Assembly: GCF_001039355.2 (NCBI RefSeq) | Contig: NW_019775666.1 | Span: 98,527-162,526 of the forward strand | Direction: 5' to 3' | DNA from: Lingula anatina | Lineage: Eukaryota; Brachiopoda; Lingulata; Lingulida; Lingulidae | DNA: 64,000 nt | Shown here: positions 36,904 through 60,302 of the stretch, piece after piece | Layout: every line of letters starts with the position of its first letter | How positions within the stretch are numbered: the stretch's first letter is position 1 | Notes under the pieces: generated by a model | Told to the model about the DNA's origin: nothing | Seen by the model: the letters and a program-made list of their open reading frames with translations, nothing else | Database searches by the model: none | Made by a program: the position numbers and the translations under genes

Positions 36904-39900
36904 TTTTTTTTGTAATTTCCATGTAGAAAATGCTCATTTGTACATAGTAACAATGCAGCTTTGTTGACTGAAACGGCTATAAATTTCATTTCATGACTTA
37001 TCTGCAGCTGTATAAATAACCTTTGTATGTTCATTTCTCCAGCTGATTCCTTGCACTTTTATAATATTAAAAGTAAATAACTGAAAGATTCTGTAAATGC
37101 CTTTCAAACATCATTCAGGACCCTAGCAGTGAACAAGTAATGCATGAATTCAAGTTACTTTTGTTATCTATTGCCTGATACTGCTGGTATTTGAGGCTGC
37201 TTCAGTTGGCCTCTTTTCCCAGGCTTGATAATACTTTGTTTGTTTTCACGATCTAGATTATGGATAGGCAAAGCAGACAGAGGTACCAGTATCATGTCAT
37301 CTGTCGGCATCTGTGTTGGGCATATAAAATAATGAAGATAATGAACTCACAAGTTTGACTTACACATTGTTTTAAAAGCTAGAATCACAGGCCCGGCCAA
37401 TAAAAGCATGTTTTTATGAACATTTCAGTTCAGATCTCCCATTTATTGCAATGGCTTAATTACTTGATTTTGTGGTCTGGCTCAATGTCTGTACCCAGTA
37501 TGTGCTGTTTTTTTATTTTCAGAGAACTTTTTAGGAAGTTCAATTTTGTGTTTTCTGTAAGAGAAACACCTACCAATGTCATCATTCCTGCGAGCTTTGA
37601 AGACAAGATTAACAAATGGCTTGGGAACAAAAAAGATGCATTTAAAGAGGTGACACATCAAGTGAGTACAAGCTTAAAAAGACCGTTAATTTACAGTTCT
37701 TCTCTTATAGCCTCATAAGAAAAAAGGGAAAAAACCCTAGAAAAAAGATTTTGTTTAAATTCAAACAGCCATGATGCTTCAGGTACTATATTTGTTACCA
37801 TGATCCTTCAGGTACAATATTTAATGAGGCAAACTTCCTCCACCTTATAAAGGGTGGTAGGGTGAACGGGTAATTGAAGTTACTACCATGGGTCAAATTT
37901 TATCACGAAAATCTGAGGAATGGGGGGGAGCAAATTCCAGACATGGGGGGAAATTTTTAGACAGTTATCTGCCACAACCAAACTGGTCATCCATGTATGC
38001 TTTTCGTCTAGACTCTTTACTCTCTATTATATCTATAATCTCTGTGTTAACGGTCATTACTTTTTCTGCACTCTATGTGCTACAGGTCATCACATCAGTT
38101 TTTAATGAACTGACATCAGAACACACCATCTACAACCCACTGCGAGCCAAAAGACCCATGACCAAGACTTCCCATCAGGATAGACAATAGTAAGTTACCG
38201 TGGTCATGAGGATAGGCAATAGTAAGTTACCGTGTTCATGAGGAAAGGCAATAGTAATTACCATGGTCATCAGGATAGACAATAGTAAGTTACCATGTTC
38301 ATGAGGATAGGCAATAGTAAGTTCACATGATGAGCAGCACCTTCTAAAACAGACACTTTTAAGTGAATAGTGGTATATAAGAGATAAAATGGAGTATAAG
38401 GGCACATTCCCATAGATTCGAGATCAATCTATCCCCGTGGGGAGTCTCACTAGATTACTGTCAGATAATCCGGTTTAAATGTCCGTCCCGCCTTCTACAA
38501 GCTGTAAGGGGGTAATTAACTTTCATGCCCGCTCGGCTGACAGCTATTTAGTGTTAACCCCCAGGGAGTTAGGTCGATCTAGTTGGGGTTTAAGAGTTAA
38601 TGGACATATGAAATTAAAGATCTCTATCATACCTACTTTAATAGTTGGGAAAAATCATTATGATAAGTGAGCCTAGAGAGTATCTGTTGATTGACCATTT
38701 ATTGCTGATACTTCCTCTAAATTTAGAATAATTACTGGGGAAACATGAGGGAACATTGCACTTGTGTCTAGGTGCTTTTTTGATGTATATATCAATACAA
38801 TCAGTTTTTTTTTTAAAATATAGATTAACCCTTATATCAATTGTTCTCAATTATCTCAGTGTATCTACATCTTATTCAAACATTTTCATCTTCATTTAAA
38901 GAAAATATACAAACAGAAAAAAAAGCATTCTTGTTTTGGTTTGCAGAGTCATTGAAAAGCACAAAGTTTGTCCTATTTCCCTCTTACTATGTAAACCAAA
39001 TCCAGTTCTTATCAGAAATCCAGCTAATGCCCATGTTATTTTACATTACTTCTTCCACAAGTTAGCAGCTTGCTCGGTGGAGAATCTGTGACTGAGTTTA
39101 TTAGACCGGTTTCTTATATTAAACTAATCATAATGAGATCACCTGTCAGTAGGGAATGGGAAGTCATGATACAGTTTGACTGGAAACATGATGTACAAAG
39201 TATATTAGAAAGTGTTATTGGTTTTGAAATAGCAGACATACTGGTACGTGTTGTATTGGAAGTGCATATTTTAATTACCTGGCATTTATCTCTCCACTCC
39301 CATGTCTCAGCACAAATAAAATTATAAGACCTGCTGTTTCCAGTGAAGATGGGATGACCCAGCTCAGTACAGATCAGTCTCATATTACAGGTAGATAGGA
39401 TATTACAATTTGTAATTATTAGAAGCCTGTAAATCTATCTACCAGTATTGTCCCTCCATCCACCGTTGTAATTATGGGGAGTAATTTAATTATAGATTGA
39501 CTAAATTCTGTGGATAGAAAATAGACTATCTGTTGAGCAGATATAAGGTAAGGTGGACTTACCTTCACTGGAAACACGACTAGTGAAAAATGCTGATGGT
39601 TATTTATAATCTTTATCACCCTAAAGTAGTTTGCCTGCTTCTTAAGGGCAGGTGGAAATTGATTATTTATGGTATTTTCAAATCAATCTAGTGAATCAGA
39701 TAAATTCTGATGATGTTAAGCAAATGATAAATAATGCTTGGCTAAAGATTTCAGAACAAATTAAAATAGAATGGAAGCTTACTCATTTGACCTGAGAATT
39801 AACTGTGGATTTTTTGTGGTGTATTAGGCGACCAATGAAATGAGTAAAGAAGTTCATCTTTCTTTGCATTTCTGGTAGTCATTTATTGACTCCAATTCTT

Positions 39901-42900
39901 CTTTTTCTTAAATACTAGATTAGAGTCTTTAGGCATTCATGTTTGTTAACAATTTTTTAGATGTGAAATAAAGGATCTATTTACCTTTACTGTTTCATAA
40001 TTAATAATGTTCTAATAATTTGATATTTTATGTCAGCCTCAATGTATCAGTGTTTTATTTACAGTGTAGAAGACATAACCAAGGAATCTGCCCAGAATTG
40101 TGACTTCTGTGAAGGATCTTATAAAAGGTTTGTTCTCTGATAAATTATGTACAGAACGGCATCATCCATCTTTTCATAACTTGAAATAAATATCTAATGA
40201 CTGTACTATTTTTTAGATTGAAATGAATATTGTACACTTTGTATAGTTTACTACATATTACTGTAAATGGGAGAAAGATATACGGTATGATAAATAAATA
40301 AATAAATAAATCCACAGTTAATGCAATCACCAAAAGATCAAGCATCTGGGAGCTAGCAAGTCCCATTATATAAGAGGGCATCTGTCAAGGTTCCACACAC
40401 AGCAAAGCCACCTAACACACCTAACTGATTATACGTAAAACTAGGCCAGATATAAGGACCGGCTCTTAATCTGAATTTATCTGAATTTAGCCAGATTTTG
40501 TGATTGTATTTGTTTGTGATAATGATAAGGTTGGGTTACACCACTAAATTGCACAGTGCCATGTTTTGTCAGTTTTGTATCTGCAATCACACGACTTTGG
40601 AATAGGTATATCTCTGACATACTGTATAACCATACAGTAAAAAAATATCGTAATTGGTAAATTTCTAACATACTTGTAACCATACAGTAAAAAAAGGATT
40701 GTCACTGTGCTGTTTAATAATTTACCCTTCCAGCTGCCACAAAGTCACACAATTAAAGGGATAATAACTCTTCATATGAGGTCTATATTTCACAATAAAA
40801 ACATTGTGAATAACTCATATAAATATAATATATTCTGTTTTACGACAAAAACAGCAGTTATAGCTATTATTCTGATATCTGAGCTTGTCTTCAGACTACG
40901 TGACCTCCATTGATGGCTATACTCTGTTATAATCTCTTAAGAGATTTTAACAAAAAACCAAACTTTTTAGAAAAAAAACAGGGACTAACTTTGAATGTAA
41001 AAATGGATTCATTAACTATTGGTAAGTATGGGAAAATTGTTGTTTACTCCAGGAAAATTCATTTTTTGGCCAAAACGAAGAGTTATTATCCCTTTAACTA
41101 GTGAAATGTATCTTTATTACTGTATGTAATGTTAAATGTATTCCTTTTTAAAATCTTTTATAAGTTATATCCCACTAAAAATTATTGATATATTTTAGTT
41201 TAAAATTTTTAGCCATAGTCATAATAAAATGCACTAGCATGAAAATGAATGAAAATGAGACAGTAATTTATTGACCATTAAATGTTTTTACATTTGTGGG
41301 CTCTCTAGGTTATTGGGTATAATGTTGATTACACAAGAGTCGTAGTACTAAATAAATTGGACATAAAAGACACATATTTCTATTGTTGACTAGTGCTTTT
41401 TTGCCATGTGGCAGTTTGTATGAACCAAGCTACTGCTTTAATGCTTTCTCAGAAAAAAACAATGATTGAGTAGCAGGGATAATGTTTATAATGCTGGTAA
41501 ATGACCCCTGTTCTATATATTTATGTTATTGAACATTCTGGCTTGTTTTCTAGTGATAGTGATTGTTTAAAAAGGTGTTCATATCAATAAAAAACTAATA
41601 ATAAAAATAACAAGAACAATACCTTTAAAAATCCCCAATATACTAAGAAAACTACAACAATAATAATGATAATTAGTATTATTATAAATATAGTAATAGT
41701 AATAATAATTCTCACAGGAACTTGAACATTTGTGGGTTTGAGGTTGATGCTAAGTTTAAGCAGGAAGGTGGGATTTGTGTCAAAACAAACACATGATGAA
41801 ATATTGCATCTAACTTATTACTTAAATCTGCAGCTTAATACATGCTAAAAGAGTGTAACTGGTGATTACTTGGATTGAAAAGCAATGAAGCTGGCATTAA
41901 AACATTTATGAAAATAAAATCCTTTTGAAGAAATAAAGGTGGCACACAGTCTAATTGCTCCTGTTCTTGGTGTTTTAGGTTCACTGCATTGGATCCATTT
42001 GGTCGAGTGGAGTCCAAGCATTCCTACAGTGTAGCTAATGCCTTTAAGTATGATAGGTGGCACAGTTTGGTGCTGCTGAGGAACCATCATCCACTCAAAT
42101 GGACCGAAGAAGAGTTCTTGGATATGGCAAACACGGGGCTCTCATGGTAAAGGTTTAATTGCTGAAAAGAAAAAGTTGAATCAGTTTGGTGTATGTATAG
42201 TCAGTGAGAAGTTAATTAAAGACTACAAGGTTGCTTGGGGGGCCCTAGTTAAGCACAAGCGGGCAAATCTGTATTTGTTTTCCTTCCTGTACTTGGCACC
42301 CCAAGGTTCTAGGAGTTTATTGGTCTAAAGCTGAAACAGTTACTGAACTTTTTTTATAAAATTTTACTGACCTAACTTTGTATTGTAATTTCTAAATGAA
42401 ATTTCTGTCAAAAATGTGAAATGAAAAGGTGATTAAAAAAAAACAGCTTTCTGATGCAAATTTTGCAGTAGTTCAGTTGTTGAGGCAGAGGTTTGACAAA
42501 ACATGGCTTTTCATGTCCAATTCCAGGATGAAGAATGTGAATGCCATCCAAAAGGACTATGTCTATCCCATAATATTCTGGGACTTACTTCCTCATGCAA
42601 TGGCCAGTCAGATTCATCCACACATACATGTTAACGTGCGGCCAGATCAGTATTATGGTAAGCAATGGTCAATGTTTGATTAAAAAGATCGTCCTTAATC
42701 TTGATCACCCTTTATTGGTGCATTCACGAGAAATCTGTCGTACTAGGTGGTTTTGAACTAACTCCAAGGGGACTCCCTGAATGCAATAAGATGCACACAA
42801 ATGCTCTTGCTTCCACGTAATTGTGCAATAAGGAGCTTTTCTACTCAACACCAGGGGGCACTTTCATCTTTTTATCTGATTGTATTCAGCAACAATCCAC

Positions 42901-44710
42901 ACAGAGTTAGTTCAAACTACCTAGTACAATAGTTTCATTATATTGTGAATGCACCCACATTTAGCCCTTAACGTAATTGGTGTCATTGCCTGAAGACATT
43001 AGTACATACTGTCTCAGTTTTCTGTGTGATTTCTGTGGCATGTGACTTGTAGCTACAATTATGGCGGCAGCGGGTGGGACAATAAAGGGAATGATATTTG
43101 CTGCTCATCACACTAAAAATTGATCATAATCACATCTCCATACTTGCTTTCCAAAAATGCTTATTATGACCCTCTCTGTCAGCATTTTTATTCATTGTTT
43201 CATATTTGTAGGTGCTCAAGAGTTATGGCGCAGGGCAGGAGAAACATATTTTAGGGAATTTGGCAGCAACTATTTCAAAGAACTGAAAGAACTTCATCAG
43301 GTTTTGGGACTCACAGTGGACTTGGGGACTGCCACTGCTTTTGCCAATCTGGTAAGTTGGTTAGTGACTGCTGTAGTGAGTTAACATTTTGAAAACAGGC
43401 CTATTATAGATAATTGATTATTTTCATATGGCTTCAATTTATTTAAATTAAGTGCATTAACAATCTGTGACATTTAAGTAGATTTTTGTAGCATATATTG
43501 GTCCCCATTAAGAGCGTCAGACTGAGACTTTTGGTGTTTTAGTTTTCTGTAATTTGATTTTTCAGAACCCCAAACATGAGACAGAGATCATTGTTCTTAG
43601 CAGGACTCCAAACAAAGATTTCTTCAGGCTGATATATTATGTGCTCAGAAGTATGGAGTATTAGAATTTCAAGGAAAAAGAAAGAAAATGCATTCCTGAC
43701 ACAGAGTTCATTTCCTGTCTAAAATTTTCTGTGCCAGCATAGCAAGAAGAGTTAGTTTTCAGTTGACAAGTTGAAGGAGAGATGCATCTTGAAACAGACA
43801 TGAAATATATAGATTTATAACAAGATTCCTATTCACGTGTCATGAAAAAAAAGATATAATTGGAGCATTACTGTTCATTAAGTTCTGCTCAAGATGAAAA
43901 TTTCCTTAATCCATGGTTTCTTTTTTTTTTTTCTTTTTAGCATACTTAGACGACCTGGATCAATTGTGCTTCAGCATGGCCATAACATTACCAAGTCTGG
44001 TAAGTAATGTGAATGATCATAGAGGACTCTTGTAAAACAACATTTTGATCAAAAGTGAAAATTGGCAATTTATTGATCATATAATTTAAATCCGAATGTC
44101 ACTGACCACCAGGATTACATCAGAAGTTGAAACATTGTTGCCGTCTGCCATATAACTTGTCCCAGATCGATAGATGTTTCCCTTACTCTGATTGATCAGT
44201 CATGTGGTTGATAAAATGTTTCCTCAACTCTGATTGGTTTTTAGGTGCCAGATTCATATATGAATGCTGATCGTGGCAGAATGCCAGCTTTTGCCAGAAT
44301 CACCAGCAGGGGTTCCGCTTCCAGTGTGAAAGGGGACCTGAGCTCCATGGAAATGTATGGGGTATGTACCTGACGTGTAACAAAACCAGTAGAAGCAAAG
44401 CATTACTTTAAGTAGCAGTTAGTTTCATTACCTAAGGACATGATGGAGGAATTTTGCATAACCATACTTTGCTTTTAGAATAAATTACGACTTTGCCCAG
44501 CTACGCACCAAGTTAAACATTATCAAAATGTCTAATTACTATATGGTGTTAAGATCCTGTACATTTTCAAACAAATTATCAGTCAGTTAATGAACAGCAG
44601 ACATCTCAGTTGCTTTGTATGTATTCCAGGTATCTAATGTGAACATGGAGCCTTGGACTATGATTCAGCATGTCCAGCAGTCTGTAAACAAGAGATCTGT
44701 GGGTGGATAA
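35521..44710 (+). CDS. Type II membrane HIT/GALT-fold protein, 459 aa
   Basis: Twelve coding exons: 35521-35706, 36536-36642, 37523-37661, 38086-38189, 40065-40127, 41979-42146, 42527-42657, 43212-43351, 43566-43650, 43941-43999, 44245-44361, 44630-44710; all phases match. The start is the first ATG after an in-frame TGA in its exon (ACCATGC context). A hydrophobic segment at about residues 11-30 after basic residues predicts an N-terminal anchor. C191-x-x-C194, H236-H237 and H286-P-H288-I-H290 reproduce the order and spacing of galactose-1-phosphate uridylyltransferase zinc ligands and its HPH nucleophile motif, but end in H as in HIT proteins. A late RGSASSVKGDLSSMEMYG resembles a substrate loop. 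Nucleotidyl transferase or hydrolase activity is inferred; I know no named orthologue. Confidence 0.85.
38173..38327 (+). repeat. 32-bp tandem repeat spanning a splice donor
   Basis: Five units of about 32 bp, each with CATSAGGATAGRCAATA followed by GTAAGTTACC. The first unit contains the last 17 coding bases of the fourth coding exon and its authentic donor at 38190. Units 2, 4 and 5 recreate a GTAAGT donor; unit 3 has GTAATT. Confidence 0.88.
38400..38590. mobile_element. Third copy of the GACCCCATTCCC-family MITE, right end lost
   Basis: Starts GGGCACATTCCCATAGATTC after TAA and shares 'ggggagtctcactagattac', GTAAGGGGGTAATTAACT and 'ccccagggagttaggtcgat' with the copies at 1508 and 1986. 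The right terminus degenerates after 'gatctagttgggg'. It lies in an intron of the HIT/GALT-like gene. Confidence 0.75.
40753..41097. mobile_element. TTAA-flanked MITE, copy 2 of 3
   Basis: TTAA at both ends (40753-40756 and 41094-41097). Inverted termini AGGGATAATAACTCTTC and GAAGAGTTATTATCCCT. Same central palindrome as the other copies. Intronic. Confidence 0.88.
42718..42955. mobile_element. MITE with about 40-bp inverted termini
   Basis: The left end GGTGCATTCAC...GTACTAGGTGGTTTTGAACTAAC is mirrored on the right by GTTAGTTCAAACTACCTAGTAC...GTGAATGCACC. No coding capacity. It lies in the intron right after the HPHIH-encoding exon. Confidence 0.75.
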
Positions 44711-47382
44711 TAAGAAAGAATAAGAGGATTTAAGAAGCACTAGAATATGAACAGGAGGCCTGACTCGGGCACAGGAGTCCATCAGTTCAGCTGTCTGTGT
44801 TATCTTGTCAAAGATGGATTAAGGATGGGAGTTCTTCTCTTTCAGGAGGTTGTCTTCCTTTGTGTGTTTGAAAGGAATGTGGTGCTGTTATGAGTACCTT
44901 TTTTAATTGAATTTATTAACTTACATATTTTAATAAAGGTATTTTATTTTTTTACTTTTTTGGGGGAGGGAGGGGGGGGGGAGAAAAGCATTTTCTGTTC
45001 CCATTGGTACTTTATGATCCAGTTTGATGAGAGTATATTGGGTAATATGGAACAGGTGTTGATGTTATATATAAATATATATATGTGATTAACCTGCAGT
45101 AGTGGAATAAAAGGGCCTTTTATAAGCCATTATACAGATAGAATGTTGAACAGCTCGTTAACAGAAGCTCTTGGACAACAGCCATTTTGCAGGTTGAAAA
45201 CATGATGTATGTTTGAGTTTCCATTTTTAACCCCTATCTCTGTACAATACACCTTTGTCCATTGAAAGGTCCCATGTCTGCTGAATCGAATTTTTTTAAT
45301 GGGTAAAGTCCTTCTATTGGGACAAATTGACTGACAGCATATTGTTCATAGAGATATTTAAACAAAGCTAAATCACCATGTTACTAACAACTTATGCAGT
45401 TTAACAGTATATTTTTATACCGATTATATAAGTATAGTTTTAAATTTTGTGCAGAAATTGAAGTCACCCAAGAATTGTTTTAGTGATCACTTAGTTTAAC
45501 TGCAAAAATTTGATGTTGTAAAAAAATAAGGTTAAATGTATTGTTTTCCCTGGCCATTTATGCTCTTATAATGGCTTGCTTGTGATGTGATGATCATGAT
45601 GACTGTATTGTATTGTGGGATGAAATTTAGGCTACCCCCAAATAAGTCTAATGAAAATCTAGATACAGAACTTCAGAATTAAAATTCATATTTTGTGTTC
45701 AAATGGTAAAAATGCTTTTGCTTCTGAACTTTTCACTTTGGAAAATGTATTTCAGTAATTTTTAGTTAAAACAATTGGGCAGACTTATAAAATGGGTTTT
45801 ATATTAATATGTTGGTATCACGCTTTAGAACTGAATTTGTTTAGATCATTCTGTGATTTGTGTCAATAATTATATCAAGGTGAAAGATTGATTGTACATC
45901 TAATTTTAAGAAATCAAAGAAATAGAATGTACTTTACTAAAATGACAGTTGAGACTTCCTGCCTATAAATATTAATTAATGTTTAATTTATTTGATAGCC
46001 TGGTTTAAAGATATTTGTAATATGCCATAATTTTATTCATAATGTAAGATCTTTTATGAAATTAGGGTAAAACTTGGTTCTATAAATTATAACTGTTTTT
46101 TATGGGAGCAAGGTGAAATTCTGATCTGGTAAAGTTATTTGTGATAATATATTATGCAGAGAAATGTGCATATCAAAGTTTGTCTTATACAGTTCATGTA
46201 TGCATATTGTATCACTAAAAGAGATGTCTATTATAAATATATCAGTCACAACTGCATATCTTTCATGTCCCAAAATTCTATATATTATGCCAAATACTTG
46301 CCTTTAATTTTGTGTTTGACTTTTAGTGTTGAGGTTATGTAGTCAAGAGTTATTTTTGTTAGATTCTGGTATAACATATAACATTAAAAAAGTGCATAAA
46401 TGCTTACAAGTTGAGGTTTTATTTTCATTTCTTACTTCATTTTATGAGGATTGTGTTTGTCAGTATTAGTGTTTATGTCCAGTCACTGTTCCCAAGGTTT
46501 TGAATGATTTATTGTTTATAAGATGGGTTGCACATTTTACCTGTTTCAGCAGAATATAGCTGTAGGTTGCAGAGGGTCACAGTGCCTTAGAAGTATAACA
46601 TTAACCAATTTTTTGCATGTATATTTATGAGTGTAAAATATGTGAAAATATACTATTTTAATAACACCAATATAATAATTATATTAGATATTAATAGCAA
46701 GTGCAATAATAGTGAAAAAAGTTAATCATTGCAAAAAAGTAATGCACATTTTAATCAATTTTCTTATCTGAATAAAAAAGTATTTTATCCATTTCATGAT
46801 TGGTTTGTCCATTTTTCTATTTAAAAATCTTTGTGAATATTTTTTCATAAAGGCCTTGGATTTTAATTTTTAAGTAGGCAAAATTTACTGTTTTTTTTTT
46901 TTTTTTTTAATAGACAAGAAAATCCTGGATAGGATACTTTAAATAATTAAAACAACCAAAGATATACGTATTCATTCATTTATGTACAGTAATAAGATTG
47001 TATATACAGAGCTCAATAAAATGCTGGTACAATGATTAAGAAATACATTCAACACAAAGTAATGAACCTTGGAAACACATTTTTAGTTTGAACAGTGGTG
47101 CTTCATGAAAAGTAAAAAATAAATCATTATGAGATTGTAAGGCAATCATGTTTTCACAAGAAATGTGTCCATGATAAGATTGTTTTTTTTTTTTTTAATC
47201 AAAGATTGATTATCATTTTTCACTGTCTCTGCAGTACTGTGGCAAATACAAGATATGGAATGATGAAAAATTCATTAAATTCTGCCCAGTGTTCAGGTCA
47301 TTTTTTCTCTCAAGATGCCTCTGTAAAACTCCTTTTATACAAAAACGAAAAGACATTTCATGGCCTTCTTTCAGTTAAGTTT
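44711..47382. other. 3' UTR and convergent intergenic region
   Basis: Follows the TAA of the plus-strand gene. AATAAA-type signals occur at about 44932 and 46770, so a short or a roughly 2-kb 3' UTR are both possible. The region ends at the stop codon of the convergent minus-strand DRC11 gene. Only low-complexity runs (poly-G near 44966, poly-T near 46890) are seen. Confidence 0.5.
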
Positions 47383-57237
<9,855 letters not shown>

Positions 57238-57420
57238 TTCAAATCACTTAATTTATACATAAACCTAAATTATATACATTTTCTTTCGCAAGCCATAGAT
57301 TTCACTAGGTCTTGCTCTCAAAGATGGCGTCATGTTGTCAGAGTAACCAGATATCGCGAGATTTCCAATAACAGCGAGATTTAATGTATGCGGTATCGGG
57401 GCTTCTCTACCACAATCGTA
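57238..57420 (-). promoter_or_regulatory. DRC11 promoter region with X-box-like and YY1-like sites
   Basis: About 100 bp upstream of the ATG, GTTGTCAGAGTAAC (57334-57347) is a near-palindrome that fits an RFX X-box on the reverse strand (GTTACTCTGACAAC). AAAGATGGCGTC (57320-57331) resembles a YY1 element, and ATCGCGAGAT (57352-57361) a TCTCGCGAGA-type core promoter motif. RFX control is usual for ciliary genes; activity here is inferred. Confidence 0.5.
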
Positions 57421-60302
57421 TTCTGATTGTGCCCAGTAACGTTATTGACTGTCTCAACAGACACAAACATGTTTTTAAGACGTTATAAAAATGTGTTCAT
57501 AAATCCTATAAACATGTTTGCATTGTTACTTGGTCAGAACCGCGAGTAGCATTAAAATTTATGTGGTAGCACTCCCGCTTACGGAATTGGTAAATGTAAG
57601 TACTAGCACTTCAGCTGGACTGCTGGGAGAAATGAAAACGCCAGTAAGTCGATGAGAGATCCAAGATTCCTGGGGAGGGGGGGGGGGGGGTTAGCTACTA
57701 AACATGAAAACCAACATAAATAGTTTCTTATCATTTAATCACTAATTCCTGCTGTTCAATTTATCAGTGTATACTTTAACGATATATAAATCAACATTTT
57801 CACATCTCTTTTTTTTTTTTCCTGTGGTCCGATAAAGTACATTGACTTCAATACAGAGAGCATACAAAAATGTTTACAAGACGTTATTAATACACAAATC
57901 TACTTTAACACTGAAGCATCAACTATAAAACCCTCTTGAGCGAGTTCTTTGTGAATAGATTATATTACTTTTAAATACTCCAATATGCCATACACAGTTA
58001 TAAAATTCTTATGAATAATGACATTTGTACCTCTGTTCACTCTCAGAAATGTGAAAGTTGCTGTCAAGTTAACCTCTGGTAAGACAAAACTATGCAGTGA
58101 AGATCATAAATAATACCACCCTAAAATTACAAAATTAATCAAAATGTAGGATCCTATGAAACCGTTTAGTCACCAATTTGAAAATTCTTTGAATATTTGC
58201 AGCAACTGATCACATAAAAATCTACATGTATACAAATCTGTTACAGTTGCTAGAATATAAAATACATTGACTAGATTACCAGAAATAACTCTCTATTCAA
58301 ACTATATCAAAAAGGTGTGATATGAATTGCAATCAGTTTCTATTAACTGAAAAAGATTGAATCACACTTTACTTAATCTTTGCTGGAAATACAAAATCTA
58401 CAAGAAAAATTTTAAACATTAGGTTGACTTCTTTACTTTAAAAACTGGCTTCACTTAACAAGATCTAAATTTAGCTTCTGAAGTTACATCAACATCATTA
58501 AAGACGTGGGTTTGCCCCATTTTCAGTTTATTAAATAAGATTAAATGCTTAAAGGGATAATAACTCTTCGTATGAGATCTATATTTCACAATAAAAACAT
58601 TGTGAATAACTCATAGAAATATAACATATTCTGTTTAACCTCAAAAACAGTGAGTTATAGCTATTATTCTTCTATCTGAGCTTGTCTTTAGACCAAGTGG
58701 CCTCCATTGATGGCTATACTCTGTTAAAATCTCTTAAGAGATTTTAACAAAACACCAAACTTTTTAGAAAAAAACCAGGGACTAACTTTGAATGTGAAAA
58801 TGAATTCATTAACCATTGGCGAGTATGGGAAAATTGTCATTTACTCCAGGAAAATTCTTTTTTTAGCCGAAACGAAGAGTTATTATCCCTTTAAACATTG
58901 ATCAACAAAAGAATAACTGATATAACTGAAGGGGAAAAAACAGCGATGCTTCACTATTATATTAACAGTGATTAAACCTGCATGCACCATTGTAGCCAAC
59001 ATGATATAATATCATATTTGATATATAACATTATTACATACTGACAATCAGTTACATGAACAACATTCCACACCAAAGCCACTGAATGTGACAATATGAA
59101 TTATAGAATTTCCTGTCTAAAACAGTTGCTTTAGCATGGTCTTATAAATCAATAACTACATTTCATTTACTTAGATCTTCAATAATTGATGTCTGAATAG
59201 CAGCAATGGTGATAAATTATCAATAATATCAATAATCCTCCTTGTAGTGAGGCCTGGAGTAAAAAAAAAAAAAAAAAGCACTAATCTTTTTTACAGACTG
59301 AAATAATCAATATATACATATAAACAGAGGTTTCACTTAAAATACAAGGTATGATTTAATTGTAATAATGAAAACATTGTACAATTGCACAGCCAGGTAT
59401 TCTAAAACCAAATACCTCCAACATCAAATAATCCTATAATCCCACTATGAATGTGAGTAGAAAATTGTAAAAACAAATAAATATATTATTCTTAAAAATC
59501 ACATCTTAAACAACTTTTAATGTAAAAAGTTTGCTTCCTAGGATTATATATGAAAAACAGTACAACTTATGGATAAGGGTGCAACTCTTACTAATTTACT
59601 AAAACACAACTGGTAAAAGTAATATAAATTGCAACACAATTATTAGGCATTGTTACAGCTATAAGAAAAGTGAAAAACAAAACAAATGTAGACACTAACA
59701 ACAATGACCCAAAACAGAACAACACAAATCATAAGTTTGATGTAAATAGGGATGTAGTGTAATAAATATCAAATAAATACTAGCATATTGGATGTGAACT
59801 TGGACTACTCCACACCACCTGCATAATTTTTAATTTTTGTTGATTTAGGGCCTTACAGCTTCAATTATATAAGAATTGTTGCTTGTGAAAAGAGATACAT
59901 TTTTTCTGCTCTGTGTTTTAAGTTGGGTATACTTGGAACCCATGGAAAAATGGTGGATACTTTGCACAACATTTGTTATCTGTTATCAGCAAACCTCGTT
60001 TTAAACTTTAATGAACACAACTATCTATAATATAAATGACTTAGACAGGACACATCTTAATTATTCAACTTTTGTTCAGAAGAGAAAATATGTGATTTTA
60101 CATTACTTAAAAATTTTCCATTTTTCTATTTTCCACAAATGTTTCCAATTCATGACTTCAGATTTCTTAAGAGCAAACTAAAAAACATGACTTAATGAAT
60201 ACGTTGTTCAAATTAGTATATACCATAGATGAGAAAATGAGTGTCCCTTATTCATTTGAGATCAAATGTGTCAGGTAAGAATGTGTCAGCAGTGGCTTGT
60301 AA
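57421..60302. other. Intergenic and probable TDG 3' UTR
   Basis: Holds a poly-G run near 57673, a poly-A run near 59260 and a TTAA-flanked MITE. The part next to 60302 should be the TDG 3' UTR, whose end I cannot place. No other gene is supported. Confidence 0.5.
58549..58894. mobile_element. TTAA-flanked MITE, copy 3 of 3
   Basis: TTAA at both ends, with inverted termini AGGGATAATAACTCTTCG and CGAAGAGTTATTATCCCT. It is close to the copy at 40753 along its whole length, so the two are recent relatives. Confidence 0.88.

Noticed and set aside
44245-44270. Alternative end of the HIT/GALT-like protein reading GARFIYEC then stop
   Set aside because: Using the GTATGG donor at 43651 gives a phase-consistent frame through three more exons to a stop at 44710, with a plausible conserved-looking tail.
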